Source of the DNA: Calycina herbarum
Taxonomy: Eukaryota > Ascomycota > Leotiomycetes > Helotiales > Pezizellaceae
Assembly (NCBI GenBank): GCA_001414485.1
Contig: LLEY01000021.1
Location: 248,001-312,000, forward strand
Length of the DNA stretch: 64,000 bases
Reading direction: 5' to 3'
The translations under genes were made by a program, and so were the position numbers. Shown here piece by piece: positions 24,519-36,199 of this stretch; positions within the stretch are counted from its first letter, which is position 1; each line of letters starts with the position of its first letter. The notes under the pieces were generated by a model. It was not told the origin of the DNA, searched no databases, and was given only the letters and a program-made list of their open reading frames with translations.

Positions 24519-25534
24519 GTCTGGGCTCTAGGTACTATATTTGGAGTGATACTGGTGAAGGTGATTGGGGACTCGAAGTTCTCCGGGGTCATGGGAAGTT
24601 TCCCGATCCAAATTTCAGGTGAATCTGAAATTAATTTGTGCAGGTTACGTTTTTGGGGTTTTTGGATTTGGTCGATTGTTTCAGCTTTCTTGTTCTTGAT
24701 TTACTGGTTTATGCGAAATTGATTGATTTTACTTGTGACGTCTTGTTCGTGATGGCCCAAGTAGGTCTGTGAAGACTTGGGACAAGGGTGATTGATTGAC
24801 GTCATAGCATCTCAGAGATCTCATTTCTCGAACTTGGGTTAGCCGTCTTGTTGTGGTAAGAAACAAATGGTCACCAACCTAGGAGAGTACAACATACCAA
24901 GTTACAACGTGGACGGAAATATTTTTTTCAAAATGAGACCCCATTTCCAGTTCGTCGTCAAGTCTCAATGTGGTGGCTTCTAGATTCTCGCTTAGCTGCA
25001 ACACAATTGAATACGCACCTACAATTTATTGCTCTTGTCACTTGAAGCACGCACTGACTGCACTTGGGAGATTTGTAAGAAAAGAGCGGAGATTTTCTGC
25101 GGTAGCTAATGAAGACAATTCCTACCCCTTCATCAATAACACCGCCCATTCCTAAGGCACCACCAGGTACACAGTTTTGTCAGCCCATCAAAATGCGCCA
25201 TCCTTATCCCGCGCCCGCTACCCAGAATACATAATCCCCTGCTTTGTTTTTATGCAATGAGACAACCCTGTCTTCCGGAAAGAGAAAAGAAGAGAAAAGA
25301 AAACGTGCGACAATGCGACACCGACAAGCCTAAAAAACAAACAACCCAAGAACAACGAAGACACCATACGATATGACACATTCGAGGTTTTCGGTAATGA
25401 CGAATTTTGCCGGCCGAGTGGAGGAGTTCTTCGAGAATTGATTTTTGTTTTGCGTGCATTAACGAAGAAAGAAAAACCGTGTCTCTTTTCCGCGGGATCT
25501 AGGTGGATTTGGAAAAGAGAGCTTGGGTCGAGAC
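24519..25534. other. Intergenic, nothing recognised
   Basis: It separates the DUF1996 pseudogene and the convergent multi-exon gene ending at 25535. No gene, repeat or RNA is supported. Confidence 0.45.
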
Positions 25535-27574
25535 CTAGTCAAGTGCAACTTCTGCGGGTGTTCGATAGCGAATGTAATTGGGATCTGCAAATCTTCTCTT
25601 CTTCTCAGCATCATATATGCCATCCTTCGATAAGAAATTTGCAGCTTGGCCCTCGGCTATCTCCTCCGCAGACAATTGAGGTTCTTCTTCTTCGGATCCG
25701 TCCTCGTCCTCGAGTGCCTCTTCTAGGTCAGCCTCCGAAGAAGAAGTCAATTGAGTGTGGGTTTCGGCCCCTTGCGAAATGCTTGGTATTCCTCCTGCGT
25801 CGAAATCTTGGGTAGCAGTGTTAATAGAAAGGTTCTCAGCGATTTCAGCAGTTTCGTCGTCAAAAGTTTCAGAATCAACATCGGACCAGCCGCTCGGTTC
25901 AAGAAAAGCCGATTCCAAATTCTCGTAGTCCTCTTCAGAAGAACATTCGCTGCTTTTGTCGCCGGTTTCATCCGGAGCAATGAAACCAATCCCTTGTTCG
26001 TGGATTTCAGTAGCAGTTGATCTGGAGTCTTCTGTGACCGCGAGAAAACCCATATAAGTGGAAGTAGCGTGGTTGTTTGCTCCGGAAGTAATGGCCTTAT
26101 CGAGGGCAACTGAATCAGCATCCACAGAAACAATGCCATTCTCGACATCTTGAACACTTGCTGCTTCCGAACCTCCTGTGGTCTCCTCTGGAACAACTGA
26201 GACGGGAGCAGAATTTCCAAAAACGGGTTCTTCTTCGGCCCCTTCAGCCGCAAGTACTTCACCATCATCTTGGCCATTATTCTTGACGCCATCGGGACTT
26301 GATAAATCAGCATCAAGAAAACAAGTATGCTCCGCATCATCTTCCTTTCCGGTTTCCTCGGAGGTAATTGGCGCAACGTTGTTCTCGGGTTTAGTAGCAA
26401 CTCGCGAAGTATCTGAAATTTTTAGAAAACTTGAGCTACATTGATGTCAGTATTGGCAGCATCAATGAACTCGAGAACAAACTTACTGCAGGATTTGAGA
26501 GGGGGGCCTCTTCGTCAACCGGTTGCTGTCTCTTTTGTGGAACTACCTGAGTTGGGACGTATTCCTGCGAGTATCATTAGCATTTCTATAGCCAGTTATT
26601 GAGGCTATACAGGGTATACCTCAGATGGTGCTTGCATTTCCTCGAAGTCGACTGGTCCTCGTTGCTGTCAGAGAGGTTAGCTTCTTTTGGCTAAGTGTTC
26701 GAGTTATACAAGTCATACCTCATTTGTTAGTTGCGTCTTATTAGGCTCGGCCTGTGTCTGTCAAGAAGGTTAGCTCATCGTAGCTGAGTGTTAGAGAGCT
26801 ATATATCGCTTACCTCTGTTGCTGGTTGCAAACCACCATCACCAAGGTCGATGAACTTGGGTTGATTTTCAGTGATCATGAAGTGAAAAACACCCCAGAA
26901 TTTCTTGTATGTTTCATCCGCGTGCAGGAGACAGTCTTCCATAGATGGCTTGAGCTTCCCATGGTCGGGCGTACGGGTGTTGTAGTTGGTTTGAATGTGT
27001 TGTCGATGGGTCTCTGCGATTTGTTCTCCCTCCACCATGTAACCCTCGACAACCTTTTCTGTTGATTTGACAATTTCGTTGCGAGCAGCCTGTTTATTAA
27101 TTATCTCCGAAATGAGTCTTGATAATTCCGCATCGGATTTAACTTCCGAATCCTCCAGTTGTTGCGCGGCACTGTGAAGAGCAGCTTCTGCGGCCTCCAT
27201 AGCATTTGCGCTTGGCGCCAACTGTTTGATACATGCAAGAATAACTGATTTGTATCCATGTCTTGCTCGTCGATCATACAAGTCATCCTTCTCCTGTTGA
27301 ACTTTCTCTTTATCACCTGGGAACGTCTCATTGAGCTTAGCCAGCGCTTGTGCCTGTCAAAAAGTTAGCTTCTTGTACCAAAGTGCTGAATAGGTATGAA
27401 CAACGTACCTCAAATTCTGGATGCACATCCTCATCATCAGCAACATCAATTTCAACGAATTTTGAGTCAGTCTTCGCGAGAATGTAGTCAATGACGCTCA
27501 GGTATTTGTTCTTTTGGTCGACCGCGCTCTGCAAAGCAGTTTCCTTGGTTGGTTTATTCTTCCAGTCTTTGGGT
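25535..27574 (-). pseudogene. Unknown multi-exon gene, 5' end lost next to transposon DNA
   Basis: I do not recognise the family. Exons read on the minus strand are 27409-27574, 26814-27353, 26719-26757, 26620-26664, 26487-26564 and 25535-26412. The first visible exon begins after an acceptor-like TTACAG, and the expected upstream exon with a start codon is absent because RIP-rich repeat DNA begins at about 27600. The middle exon encodes a helical Glu/Ala/Lys-rich region (SAQQLEDSEVKSDAELSRL). The small exons of 13 and 15 residues both end in GAG and are phase 0. The last exon is Asp/Glu/Ser/Thr-rich and ends RTPAEVALD. Its frame does not match the preceding exon: one base is missing, and the G6 run at 26501-26506 is the obvious place for a one-base loss. 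I treat the locus as a broken gene. It could still be a functional gene if the upstream exon lies elsewhere and the indel is a sequencing error. Confidence 0.6.
26665..27408 (-). repeat. Three related introns within one gene
   Basis: The introns at 27354-27408 (55 nt), 26758-26813 (56 nt) and 26665-26718 (54 nt) share a 3' half of the form ACACTNAGC..GAGCTAAC followed by CTTNTTGACAG. All contain GCTAAC, all end TGACAG, and all follow an exon ending in GAG at phase 0. The fourth small intron (26565-26619) has the same length but no such similarity. Ordinary fungal introns share only a few consensus bases, so this likeness suggests copying. Confidence 0.7.
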
Positions 27575-27950
27575 CTGTAAGAGGTGTAGTTTAAAAGAGC
27601 TATCTACTTAAGAAGGTAAAGTATAGCTCGAGGCCCGGCTAGTCTCCGGTTATCCGCCGATACTAGATATATTATCACGTTTTAGTTTTAAGCTAGCTTT
27701 TAATACTTTCTACTATCTCTTTACTTAAGTAGTATCTCTTTAGATTAGAATCTATAATTTCTAACACGTTAAGTAAAGTAGTAGCTAATTATGTGTCTAG
27801 TCTTAAAAATAAAAAATAAAATTTTCTATCTTAACTAAGTTCTATAACTAGCTATATAGAACTCTAAATCTATAGCTAAAATACTTAAGATTTTATTTAA
27901 TTCTTATTTAATATCTCTTTTTAAAAAAAATAAGTAAATTTTTTAAAATA
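27575..27950. other. RIP-rich junction between gene and transposon nest
   Basis: The sequence becomes TpA-rich within about 30 bp of the truncated exon. No terminal repeat marks the junction, so the repeat that cut the gene cannot be named. Confidence 0.5.
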
Positions 27951-28286
27951 ACGTATTTCCCGGTCGAGTAGATTACGAGAATACTAAAACGCGACAACTC
28001 TAAATATATTACTATAACACTATTAAAAAACCCCTAGCTACTTATATTAATCGATTCCTAAGGTGCCTTGTATATACGAGTATTATGTCTAACCTGATTA
28101 TATAAACTATAACGTCGCCGCTTGCCTTCTAAGCACTAGCGCTATATATTATTACTATCCTCTTCCCACTAAGTTTAAGTACTTTAAATAATTTCCTCGC
28201 CTTCCTTAACTATAAAACTTCTACCTTAGTAAATACGCCTCTTTCGCTTTCTCTCCCTCCTCTTTTTAAGCTGATTTGCCTCTTAT

Positions 28287-28571
28287 TGTGATGGCCAGCT
28301 ATTGTGAAGTGCCGATTGCTAAGAGGATATGATACGTACCGAGGGCACGGAATAGGATTACGGTACAGTTTTGGTTTCGGGATTGTTAGAGCCGGATCGG
28401 TACGGACTTTTACTATTGTCCGAGCCTCTTGTAAATAGCTGCCTCCTCTCTATCGGGAAAGACCAATTTGGTCTTTTCCTTCGTATCAGAGCCTAGTATT
28501 CGGATATGTCATTCTATCGAACGCACTTCTATATGCCTCTTTTGTAGTAGTATCCGTTTCGTGCAGTTATA
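28287..28571 (+). repeat. 5' LTR of Gypsy-type element M
   Basis: It matches the right LTR over its full 285 bp with a handful of differences, mostly C/T or G/A. Confidence 0.92.
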
Positions 28572-28947
28572 TTAAAAGACCAAATTCGACTCCGCCGGGG
28601 ACGGCCTGTTATAATATCTCACTCGAGCGCGCCGGCGTACCTGCTTCGAATTCGATTCGGCCTAGATTCGGATTAGTATATCGACAACCTTAAATAGCTA
28701 GGTAATTAGAGACCACCTGGACGGCCAGTGACACCGGGGTTTGGTGTCTAAACAGTTAGCTGGTAAAATCGTAGGCGGTTCCTACGTCAATGGGAGTGGA
28801 AGACGCTGAGGATTCCCGAGACTCCTAATAACCCTCTCTGTGTAGGGATTGCTATACAAGATACGGACAGTCGACGATATACAGTCACCCGGAAGGCTCC
28901 CGAATCTACCTCTTAACCCCCCCCTTTTTTTCGAATCGACATACGAC

Positions 28948-30750
28948 ATGTCGAATTCTAATGCTCCGCTTCTTGAAAGCGTTGAGCAACAACCTTCAAG
29001 GAACAGTGGACCCCCTTCTGAAAGGTCTACGACTCGTAAGCGAACGCCAAAACCTAAGAGGTCTCAGAACAACAACAAAGTCAAAGACAAACGAGACTTC
29101 TCCAATGCGGACGAGATGCGAGGTGTAGTACAAGGCTTGGAAGAAAAATTTCAAGATAATAACGATCGGTTCGTATAGTTGGAAAGGATGATAAGCGAAC
29201 TCCAACTTGCTTCTACGAATCTACCCCGAATCGATCCCGAGCCCCTTTCGCCTCTAAGTACTACGCGAGACCCTTTTCGCTTAAGGGACACTACTACCCC
29301 TGATGCCTTCCCCCGACGGCAGACCACCCTCCTGGCCTTAGAAGGCAACCTGAATCCCCTCCTACTCTGAACTGCTAAAAGCAAGATTACGGAAAGGATT
29401 GAACTCTTGAATAACGGTACCTCACTTATCTACTAACAATGGAAGATATTGGTACGCGATAGACTCTTAGTAAACGCTGATCATTACGATACCGTACCGA
29501 CTCGAAAGGCTTTTATCTAGGGAACAACTACTGGCTACGCTAGGAACTACCTTAAGCCCAGATACGAGTCTAAGTCGATTTATATTGCTTTCTACAATTA
29601 TTAAGATATGATTAAATTTTTAGATTTATATTTCTTAACTGGATACGAGATAGAGGATGTACAGAACGCCTTCTAGGCTTTGTAGATAGATGACGCTAAA
29701 GGTAAAGAAACGTTTACTAACTTCAGAGGTTGCTTTTCGAGTATAGCTATACTTAGAGAGATACTAGAGTTAGAACGGTTCTTCTATATGTGGGAAAAGA
29801 TTATACTATAGCTACGAAACTTAGCCGCTATACTTAAGAGACGTTAGAACTATAACTTCGTCGAAATAGTGGCAGATCTTCTAGCCCTAGATAAGGAAAG
29901 ACGCTAAAACGCTAAGTTATACATAGCTAATACGACCAAGCTAGTCGGTACAACTACTTCGGTTAAAAAGACTATCTTTCAATCCTTATCCAGTATAACA
30001 CTGAACTTCCTACTACCTAAACGCGAATCCTTTTCTACTAGACCAACGGGAAGATGAAACCAAGTCCTCGTAGAGTACCCTGAATCGGTGGGAAAACGAG
30101 GTATTAGATAACATAGTTTATACGACTACATCTGAACCTGGATAGACGTCGTATCTGTAACTGCCCCTTTGTTGTCCTAGACCTGGGATAACAAGACTTA
30201 ATTATCGGAAACAAATGGTTGAACCACTTTAAGATTCTCCTTGACCCTGCTAGGAATTAACTTATTTGGCCAGCTGAAACCCCACCGACTTCTTACTTTG
30301 GTAAGGAGTCCTTACTTTCTTTTACCTTCTAGCCGGATTCTAGAAGTCTAATTTGAATCGGATACGAATTAGTTACGAATCAAAGAAGTACGCTATCTAC
30401 CAGGACGAAAGATAAGAATAAGTGACCTCTTAGCTGAGTTATTACTGTCTTCTATGATATCGACTTCTGAATTCCGACTTTTCCGCCTCCGACTCCTGTC
30501 TGAATCCTCTCTGATATGTAGAACAATCGAGGGATCAGACTATACACTCTTTTAGCGAATGCTTTGCTTTAGTAGGAAACACCTGATACAGGCAACATCT
30601 ATAAACAAGGCCGGCTACGACTCGTATTCTATCTTTCGTTAAACACCTCGCTTAATAAACCGTATTCCAAACGACACATACGATAATCCTTCCGTTACCG
30701 ATACTGCTCCGATAATACGAAGACTCGAGGACGAGTCTTTTTCAAGGGAG
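28948..30750 (+). pseudogene. Gag and protease-like remnant of element M
   Basis: From the ATG at 28948 the frame reads a Ser/Pro/Lys-rich N-terminus followed by RDFSNADEMRGVVQGLEEKF, which matches the Gag of the element at 49162-55401. Stops at 29176 and later sites interrupt it. Around 30160-30310 the readable pieces VVLDLG, IIGNKWLNHF and LDPARN resemble the aspartic protease region of Gypsy polyproteins. The frame then passes straight to the short tail before the right LTR. No reverse transcriptase, RNase H or integrase pieces were found. Confidence 0.7.
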
Positions 30751-30755
30751 GGGGA

Positions 30756-31040
30756 TGTGATGGCCAGCTATTGTGAAGTGCTGATTGCTAAGAGGATATG
30801 ATACGTACCGAGGGCACGGAACAGGATTACGGTACAGTTTTGGTTTCGGGATTGTCAGAGCCGGATCGGTATAGACTTTTACTATTGTCTGAGCCTCTTG
30901 TAAATAGCTGCCTCCTCTCTATCGGGAAAGACTAATTTGGTCTTTTCCTTTGTATCAGAGCCTAGTATTCGGATATGTTATTCTATCGAACGTACTTCCA
31001 TATGCCTCTTTTGTAGTAGTATCCGTTTCGTACTGTTACA
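30756..31040 (+). repeat. 3' LTR of Gypsy-type element M
   Basis: Same 285-bp unit as the left LTR, ending TGTTACA before the CTTAT duplication. Confidence 0.92.
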
Positions 31041-31157
31041 CTTATAGCGCCTTGATTTCAGCTCTTATAAGAGTAGCTTCGTATATTATAATTTAAGCCC
31101 TCTTAGTAAACCGATCAAATACCTTGTTAATTAATATAGGAGAGCTATCTTAGTATT

Positions 31158-31307
31158 TGTCGGTATATTCAAGAGTGAATAGCGCTTTACGTGACCTTCT
31201 CGCTTAAGGTCTATTTAAGTAGATAGAGTAGCTAACTTCTCTCGACATGTACGAACGATAATACACTCTTTTTGCATTATGCTATTGACTACCAAGTTAT
31301 ACTAACA
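31158..31307 (+). repeat. Probable 5' LTR of the Copia-type element
   Basis: The 150-bp unit has TG..CA ends (TGTCGG and CTAACA) and begins exactly where homology to the Fot-like host ends. The partner LTR is not in the window, so the boundary is less certain. Confidence 0.6.
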
Positions 31308-31466
31308 CTGATCAGTGTCGCGCGCGCAGATTAGAAAAACTGGCTATATGTATCGCGGTTCTCGGAATCGTAAGCTTACGTACAGTTACGTAGTTGTGCA
31401 AAGTAGACTCCTCTCCGAGAGAGACTCCTTCTACTGGTTACACCCCCCACAATACCACTGCAAACT

Positions 31467-31705
31467 CTTGGACTTGCAGTACAGTTACAACAACCTTGCA
31501 ACCTCTCTGAATTGTAATACAACCTTACAACCTTGCAACCTCTCTGAATTGCAACACCTTTACGACCTTGTAACCTCTCTGACTTGCAATACCACCTGTA
31601 AAGACAATTCACCTGATTTTGGTGACTTACAAAAGCACCAAAACAACAAGACAATTCACCCGGTTTTAGTGACTTATAAGCACTAAAAACAACACACGTC
31701 TATTC
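31467..31705 (+). repeat. Tandem repeats in the Copia leader
   Basis: CCTTGCAACCTCTCTGA recurs at about 31494, 31531 and 31566 (spacing near 36 bp). A second type, ACAATTCACC plus a TTTTGGTGACTTA-like stretch, recurs near 31606 and 31651. This patch is GC-normal and almost free of RIP, unlike the coding region after it. Confidence 0.75.
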
Positions 31706-33281
31706 ACCTGATAATACTAGAACCCTCTCGACACTATAGCACCACTACTACAGTGGGTTGAGGATAAGGAGGCTACGACTTTTATAAGTAAGAAGATAAA
31801 GGATTACGACGTCGATGATATAGATAACGATTATCTATAGGAAGTATACTATATAGACTTCGACGACTAGCCTAAATCAAAGTTCGAAGGTATAGTAAGA
31901 AACACTCTTATTATAATATATAAGCTACTACGTAATAGAGGCGTATAGGTAGAGATAGATAGACATAAGACACTTATACTAAGAGCACTCTATAATACGG
32001 CTTAAGAGGTTAACTAAACGGAATAGACTATTAAGGAGCTAAGACAACAAGTTATCAAGGATCGAACTAAGTTAAAAGAGATAGCTATAAGATATATATA
32101 TATTAAAGCTTACTCTAACCGATTCCTAGAGATTAGTTAAAGAACTATAGTATACGCTTCTAATATTCCTATCTCTATAACACTACTAGTAGCTTTTATA
32201 ACCTAGAACGCTCTTATAAACTATAACTAAACTAGCTATCCTAGTAACTAGAATAGCTAGATAGGTAACTCTGCCTTTATACTTAGTAATCTTATAAAGT
32301 TATACTCGAACAAACAAAAGTATAGTAGTAAGAGAGATAACTTTAAGCTTAAGTTACGTATATTTAAGAAGACGTGTAATCGTTGTAGTATATTACTCTT
32401 AGTATATAACCTTGCCTTCTCGATTATACTTAAGAGTTAAGTATCGAACTACTTTTATACTAGTATCTTTAAAGAAGGAATAGATTAATTATATAAAGTT
32501 CTTTCTACTACTATCTAATTATACTTTAAAGATAAGCTATACTTAAGAGGTTAATCCTCTAAGTAGAATCGTATTATATTCTTACGAACTAAAGCTAAGC
32601 TAGAATATTTAGAAAAGACACCTAGCTAGTACTTTAAGAAGATACTATCTAAATTAGAAGAACTTCGTTATAGACTTTCTAAGGATATATAAAGCGATAG
32701 ATAATTAGCTAATAAGCTACTTATTATATACGAGGAAGTACTAGAATACCGAAGTATATACTCGACCTTACTATAAAACTCGTTACTTTAAAGTACTATT
32801 ACTCTTTTAAGAAGCTCTATTCGTAATTACAAAGTAAGCTATTTAACCGTGTCTAAGACTTTAATAACTAATCGTTACTTCTATAAATATAATAACTCTA
32901 GTAATAGTTATTATTACTACTATTCTAAATCTAGGAAAGGTAATAAGTACTATATATATAGTAATAAGAGACCCCGATCCTAGAACTATACTTAGGAAGA
33001 GTAGGATCGTTACTTTACTAAATAGTAAAAGAGTAATAAAGGTAGTTTCCGAGGAAAGAATAGCGCCTTTATTAAGAGAGTTTACTATACTAATATTACC
33101 GACGTTAAACGTACTAAGGAAGAAGATATATCTAAGATACTTTAAAGTATTATACTATCTAATAGTAATAGTAACTTAGATAGTAAGGTTATCTACTATT
33201 TAGTTACTTCTATAGAATATATTAATAATTCGAGTACTTAAACTCTTACTACTAATTTAATAAACTTAGTATAAACGTATA

Positions 33282-35142
33282 ACGTAGTATACTACCGAGT
33301 CGTATACCTTACCGAGTCGCGTACTTTTCTACTACTCTACTACTTTGAAATATAATAAAACTACTATAATAGATTAAATTTACTAAAACTACTCGGAATT
33401 AGATAAACTAGATATATCTATAACCTTCTAACAAGTTCACGTATTATAACTAGTTTTTCTATAAGTACTATAACGTTATTAAGTTAATTGTCTTTTATAT
33501 TCTCTACTCTCTCTAGAGCGCTTATTATGTTAAATCTACTTCTCTATACTCTTCTAAGCTAATCTATCCTATGTATTCTCTATAGTAAGTACACCTTCTT
33601 CTTAGATACAGGTCTTTTTAGTTCTACGGCGTTTGCTAAGAGCTTTATTTACTACTCGAAGTATATAGACTTCGGCTAATAAGAGGGTTACCTCATAGGC
33701 TAATCGCTCTATATCTTTTGCTAATAAACTAATTATCTAGAAAATAGGTATTAGCGAGCTTCCTTAGTAACGAGTAATACGATCCTTAATAAGAGTTAAT
33801 TACGAAAGAGCTTCGGTAGAGTTATAAGATGTCTAGGAGACCTAAGAAGTAGTATTAGCAGAGAGAGGTCTAGTAGGTATAGAAGCCTATAACTTAATAT
33901 CGAGCTTTGAGATAATAGTCTAGGGTTCTAGAGATACTAGACCAGCTCTACAGAACCTAGCTTTAGCGTTTTAGATTATTATTAACTAGTTATAAGCTAC
34001 GTAGAAAGCTATAAAGAACTCGACCTTAGTAATATAGTTTATATAGACCTTGATAAAGGTCTTAATTTAACACTTATATATATGTTTAAGAATACTAAAA
34101 TACTTAATATTAAGTAGCTAGGTTAGGTAGGATAAATAAGAAGGTAGACAGAAAGTAATAATGTTATTAGCTTTGTAATATTCTTAGAATACAGCTGATT
34201 TATAGCTCTTATACCTATCTAGAACTAATATCCGATATAGCTCTTTTGCTTAACTCTAAGTATGTTTATTAAAGTGTTTAAGCTATTCTAGACCTGTCTT
34301 ATTATTAGTCTATCTATTGCTTATTAGTTTAATAACCTAGTTATAAAGAAGACTACTCTTAGTATACTAACTAGTAAGGTGATTTTTCTCTTAAACTACT
34401 AAAAATAGAGAGATACTTAAACCCTCTCTATTAATATAGATAATTACTATAGCTTATTTCTAATTACATAGCTAAACAGCCTTATCTCTACTACGTCGAT
34501 TAGCGTGTATAATAACTATTCTAGCATAGATAATACCTATTATAAAGCTAGTCTTGTTAAAGTTATAGAAATCGTAGTCTTAAATCTTATATTTTACTTA
34601 TATATTCTCTACTAGTTGAAACCACGCGCTAATTAGCTTAGGATCTTTGTATAAGTCTCTTTGAAAGTCGTAAACGCGATTAAAACACGTCTTTAACTTT
34701 AGACGTTGTTATATAAATCGTTGTACCTAGTTCTTTCTAACACGTTATCCTTTATACGACTCGAGTATATAATTTGCTATATCTTTAACACTACCTAGCC
34801 GGGGTATAAATCCTCTTATATCTAGATTAAGTATATATTAAATAATTACCTCTTTCTCTACTTTAGTTAACTTATAACAATTAGTCTTAGTTTTATAATA
34901 AGAGGTTTAACCGGCTATTCTATTATATAATATAGTTTCAGAGATATTATAGAGTTTTATAGCTTTATAATAACTAATTTTTTTAGATGTTCGGATAGCC
35001 TTAATAGGTAAGATAATTCGTGCTTCTTTGGTTTAGAATTCTATTAGTAGTTATTAAGAAAACGCGTGTTAAAATTTATAAGTAGTAGAGTTAAGAAAAG
35101 TATACGACTCGGTAGAGTACGCGACTCGGTAGTATACCACGT
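33282..35142 (-). mobile_element. Fot-like transposon inside the Copia element (H)
   Basis: The element is 1861 bp, flanked by TA (33280-33281 and 35143-35144), with ends starting ACGTAGTATACTACCGAG on the left and ACGTGGTATACTACCGAG when the right end is read inward. Each end has two ACCGAGTCG-type motifs. The transposase is on the minus strand, with its helix-turn-helix near 35030-34900, and is full of stop codons. Removing it rejoins the Copia coding region between Gag and protease. Confidence 0.9.
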
Positions 35143-35719
35143 TATATCTAGTAGATATATCCTACTACTAATCTTAGATAATACTTTTAAAAAGAGTTAT
35201 AAGTTTATAGAAGAGATATTTACTTCTACTACTAAAAAGTATATATAGAATTACTTCTTTAGTATTATAATCGATACTAGAGTAGTACGAAACTCGAGCG
35301 TAGGATATAATTAATATCTTACGTATACTAAGTACGTTTGAGATATTTCTATTAATAAGGAAACCAAAGACTAGTTTAATATCTAGTTTAGTAAGAAATA
35401 TACTTCTTCTCTTAGATTAATTACTATTAAGATACTTATTAGTTATATAGAATTCTATATTATATACTTAGATATACTATTTATTTTATATATTAATAAT
35501 ATAGATAAATTACATATCTTACTTAATAACCTTAAAAATGTTCTTATTTAAGAGAATAAGAAATAGAAGGAAACTAATCGATTTAGTATTATATAACGAT
35601 TTAGATACTCTTTTCTTCTTTAGAATAAAGCTATATATAACCTTATATAAGAATCTCTATACTACTTATTAGACGTTGATATTTAACGTCTTTATAGACG
35701 TTTTAGTTACTTATCTATA

Positions 35720-36167
35720 TATTACGAATTACGTTATACGTAGTAAGTAGTTTAAACAGCGCTTTAATAGAATAAGGTATAATATCTAGGAAATAGAAGG
35801 TAATATAGAAAGGAATCAGTAATATAAAAGCATTTAGGTATTCTAGGATCTCACTGTTAGATAACTGTTAGAAGTTATATAATAGATCTTATTAGATCCT
35901 ATAAGAGATCTATAAGGATCTAGGGATCTATGTCTATATAGAGATCTAGATAGTACGAAGAGTTCTATATATACTAGCACGTCTGCTACCTAGATAGAAG
36001 CTTCGTACTTAACTTTAGTTATTAATCTTATTATCTTATTTAACATCTTTGATATAAGTAACGAGTTTACTTCTAAGTAAACAAACCTATTACGTCTATA
36101 CTTCTTACTTATATACTAACCTTTAAGACTTAGTTACTTTTATTTAGTTTATTTAAGTTTTATTATA
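35720..36167 (+). repeat. 5' LTR of Gypsy element I
   Basis: Its 448 bp match the 3' LTR, and its original TG..CA ends read TA..TA after RIP. Confidence 0.9.
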
Positions 36168-36199
36168 CTTTAAGTACCTGCTTAGAAGTACTACTAATA

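Larger units (their letters stand above)
28287..31040 (+). mobile_element. Internally deleted Gypsy-type retrotransposon (M)
   Basis: Two 285-bp LTRs (28287-28571 and 30756-31040) begin TGTGATGGCCAGC and the outer one ends TGTTACA. The element is flanked by the 5-bp duplication CTTAT (28282-28286 and 31041-31045). Only 2.75 kb long, it keeps a Gag-like region and a protease-like segment but no reverse transcriptase or integrase. A purine-rich tract (CAAGGGAGGGGGA) precedes the right LTR. Its Gag resembles that of the complete element at 49162-55401, so it looks like a non-autonomous derivative of that group. RIP is light here compared with the surrounding DNA. Confidence 0.88.
27951..31157 (-). 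mobile_element. Fot-like transposon (G1), left part only, holding a Gypsy insertion
   Basis: The left end starts ACGTATTTCCCGGTCGAG after TA (27949-27950) and is homologous to the left end of 44917-47162. Homology runs from 27951 to 28286, is broken by the Gypsy element 28287-31040, resumes at 31041, and stops near 31157 where a Copia LTR begins. The right two-thirds, which would carry the N-terminal transposase coding region, is not seen. It was either lost or separated by the Copia element. By comparison with the relative at 45 kb, the transposase would be on the minus strand. Confidence 0.75.

Noticed and set aside
25747..26400. Minus-strand 217-codon frame, Lys/Leu-rich
   Set aside because: It overlaps the acidic last exon in another frame. 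The acidic frame runs longer, from the acceptor site to the stop, and has coherent composition. The alternative cannot be fully excluded, because it is the frame reached without the one-base correction.
31315..31686. Open frame of 123 codons in the Copia leader
   Set aside because: It is built from the Cys/Asn/Thr-rich translation of short tandem repeats and lies where a leader is expected.
35066..35248. 60-codon plus-strand frame spanning an element end
   Set aside because: It crosses the right end of the Fot-like element at 35142 and joins unrelated sequences.
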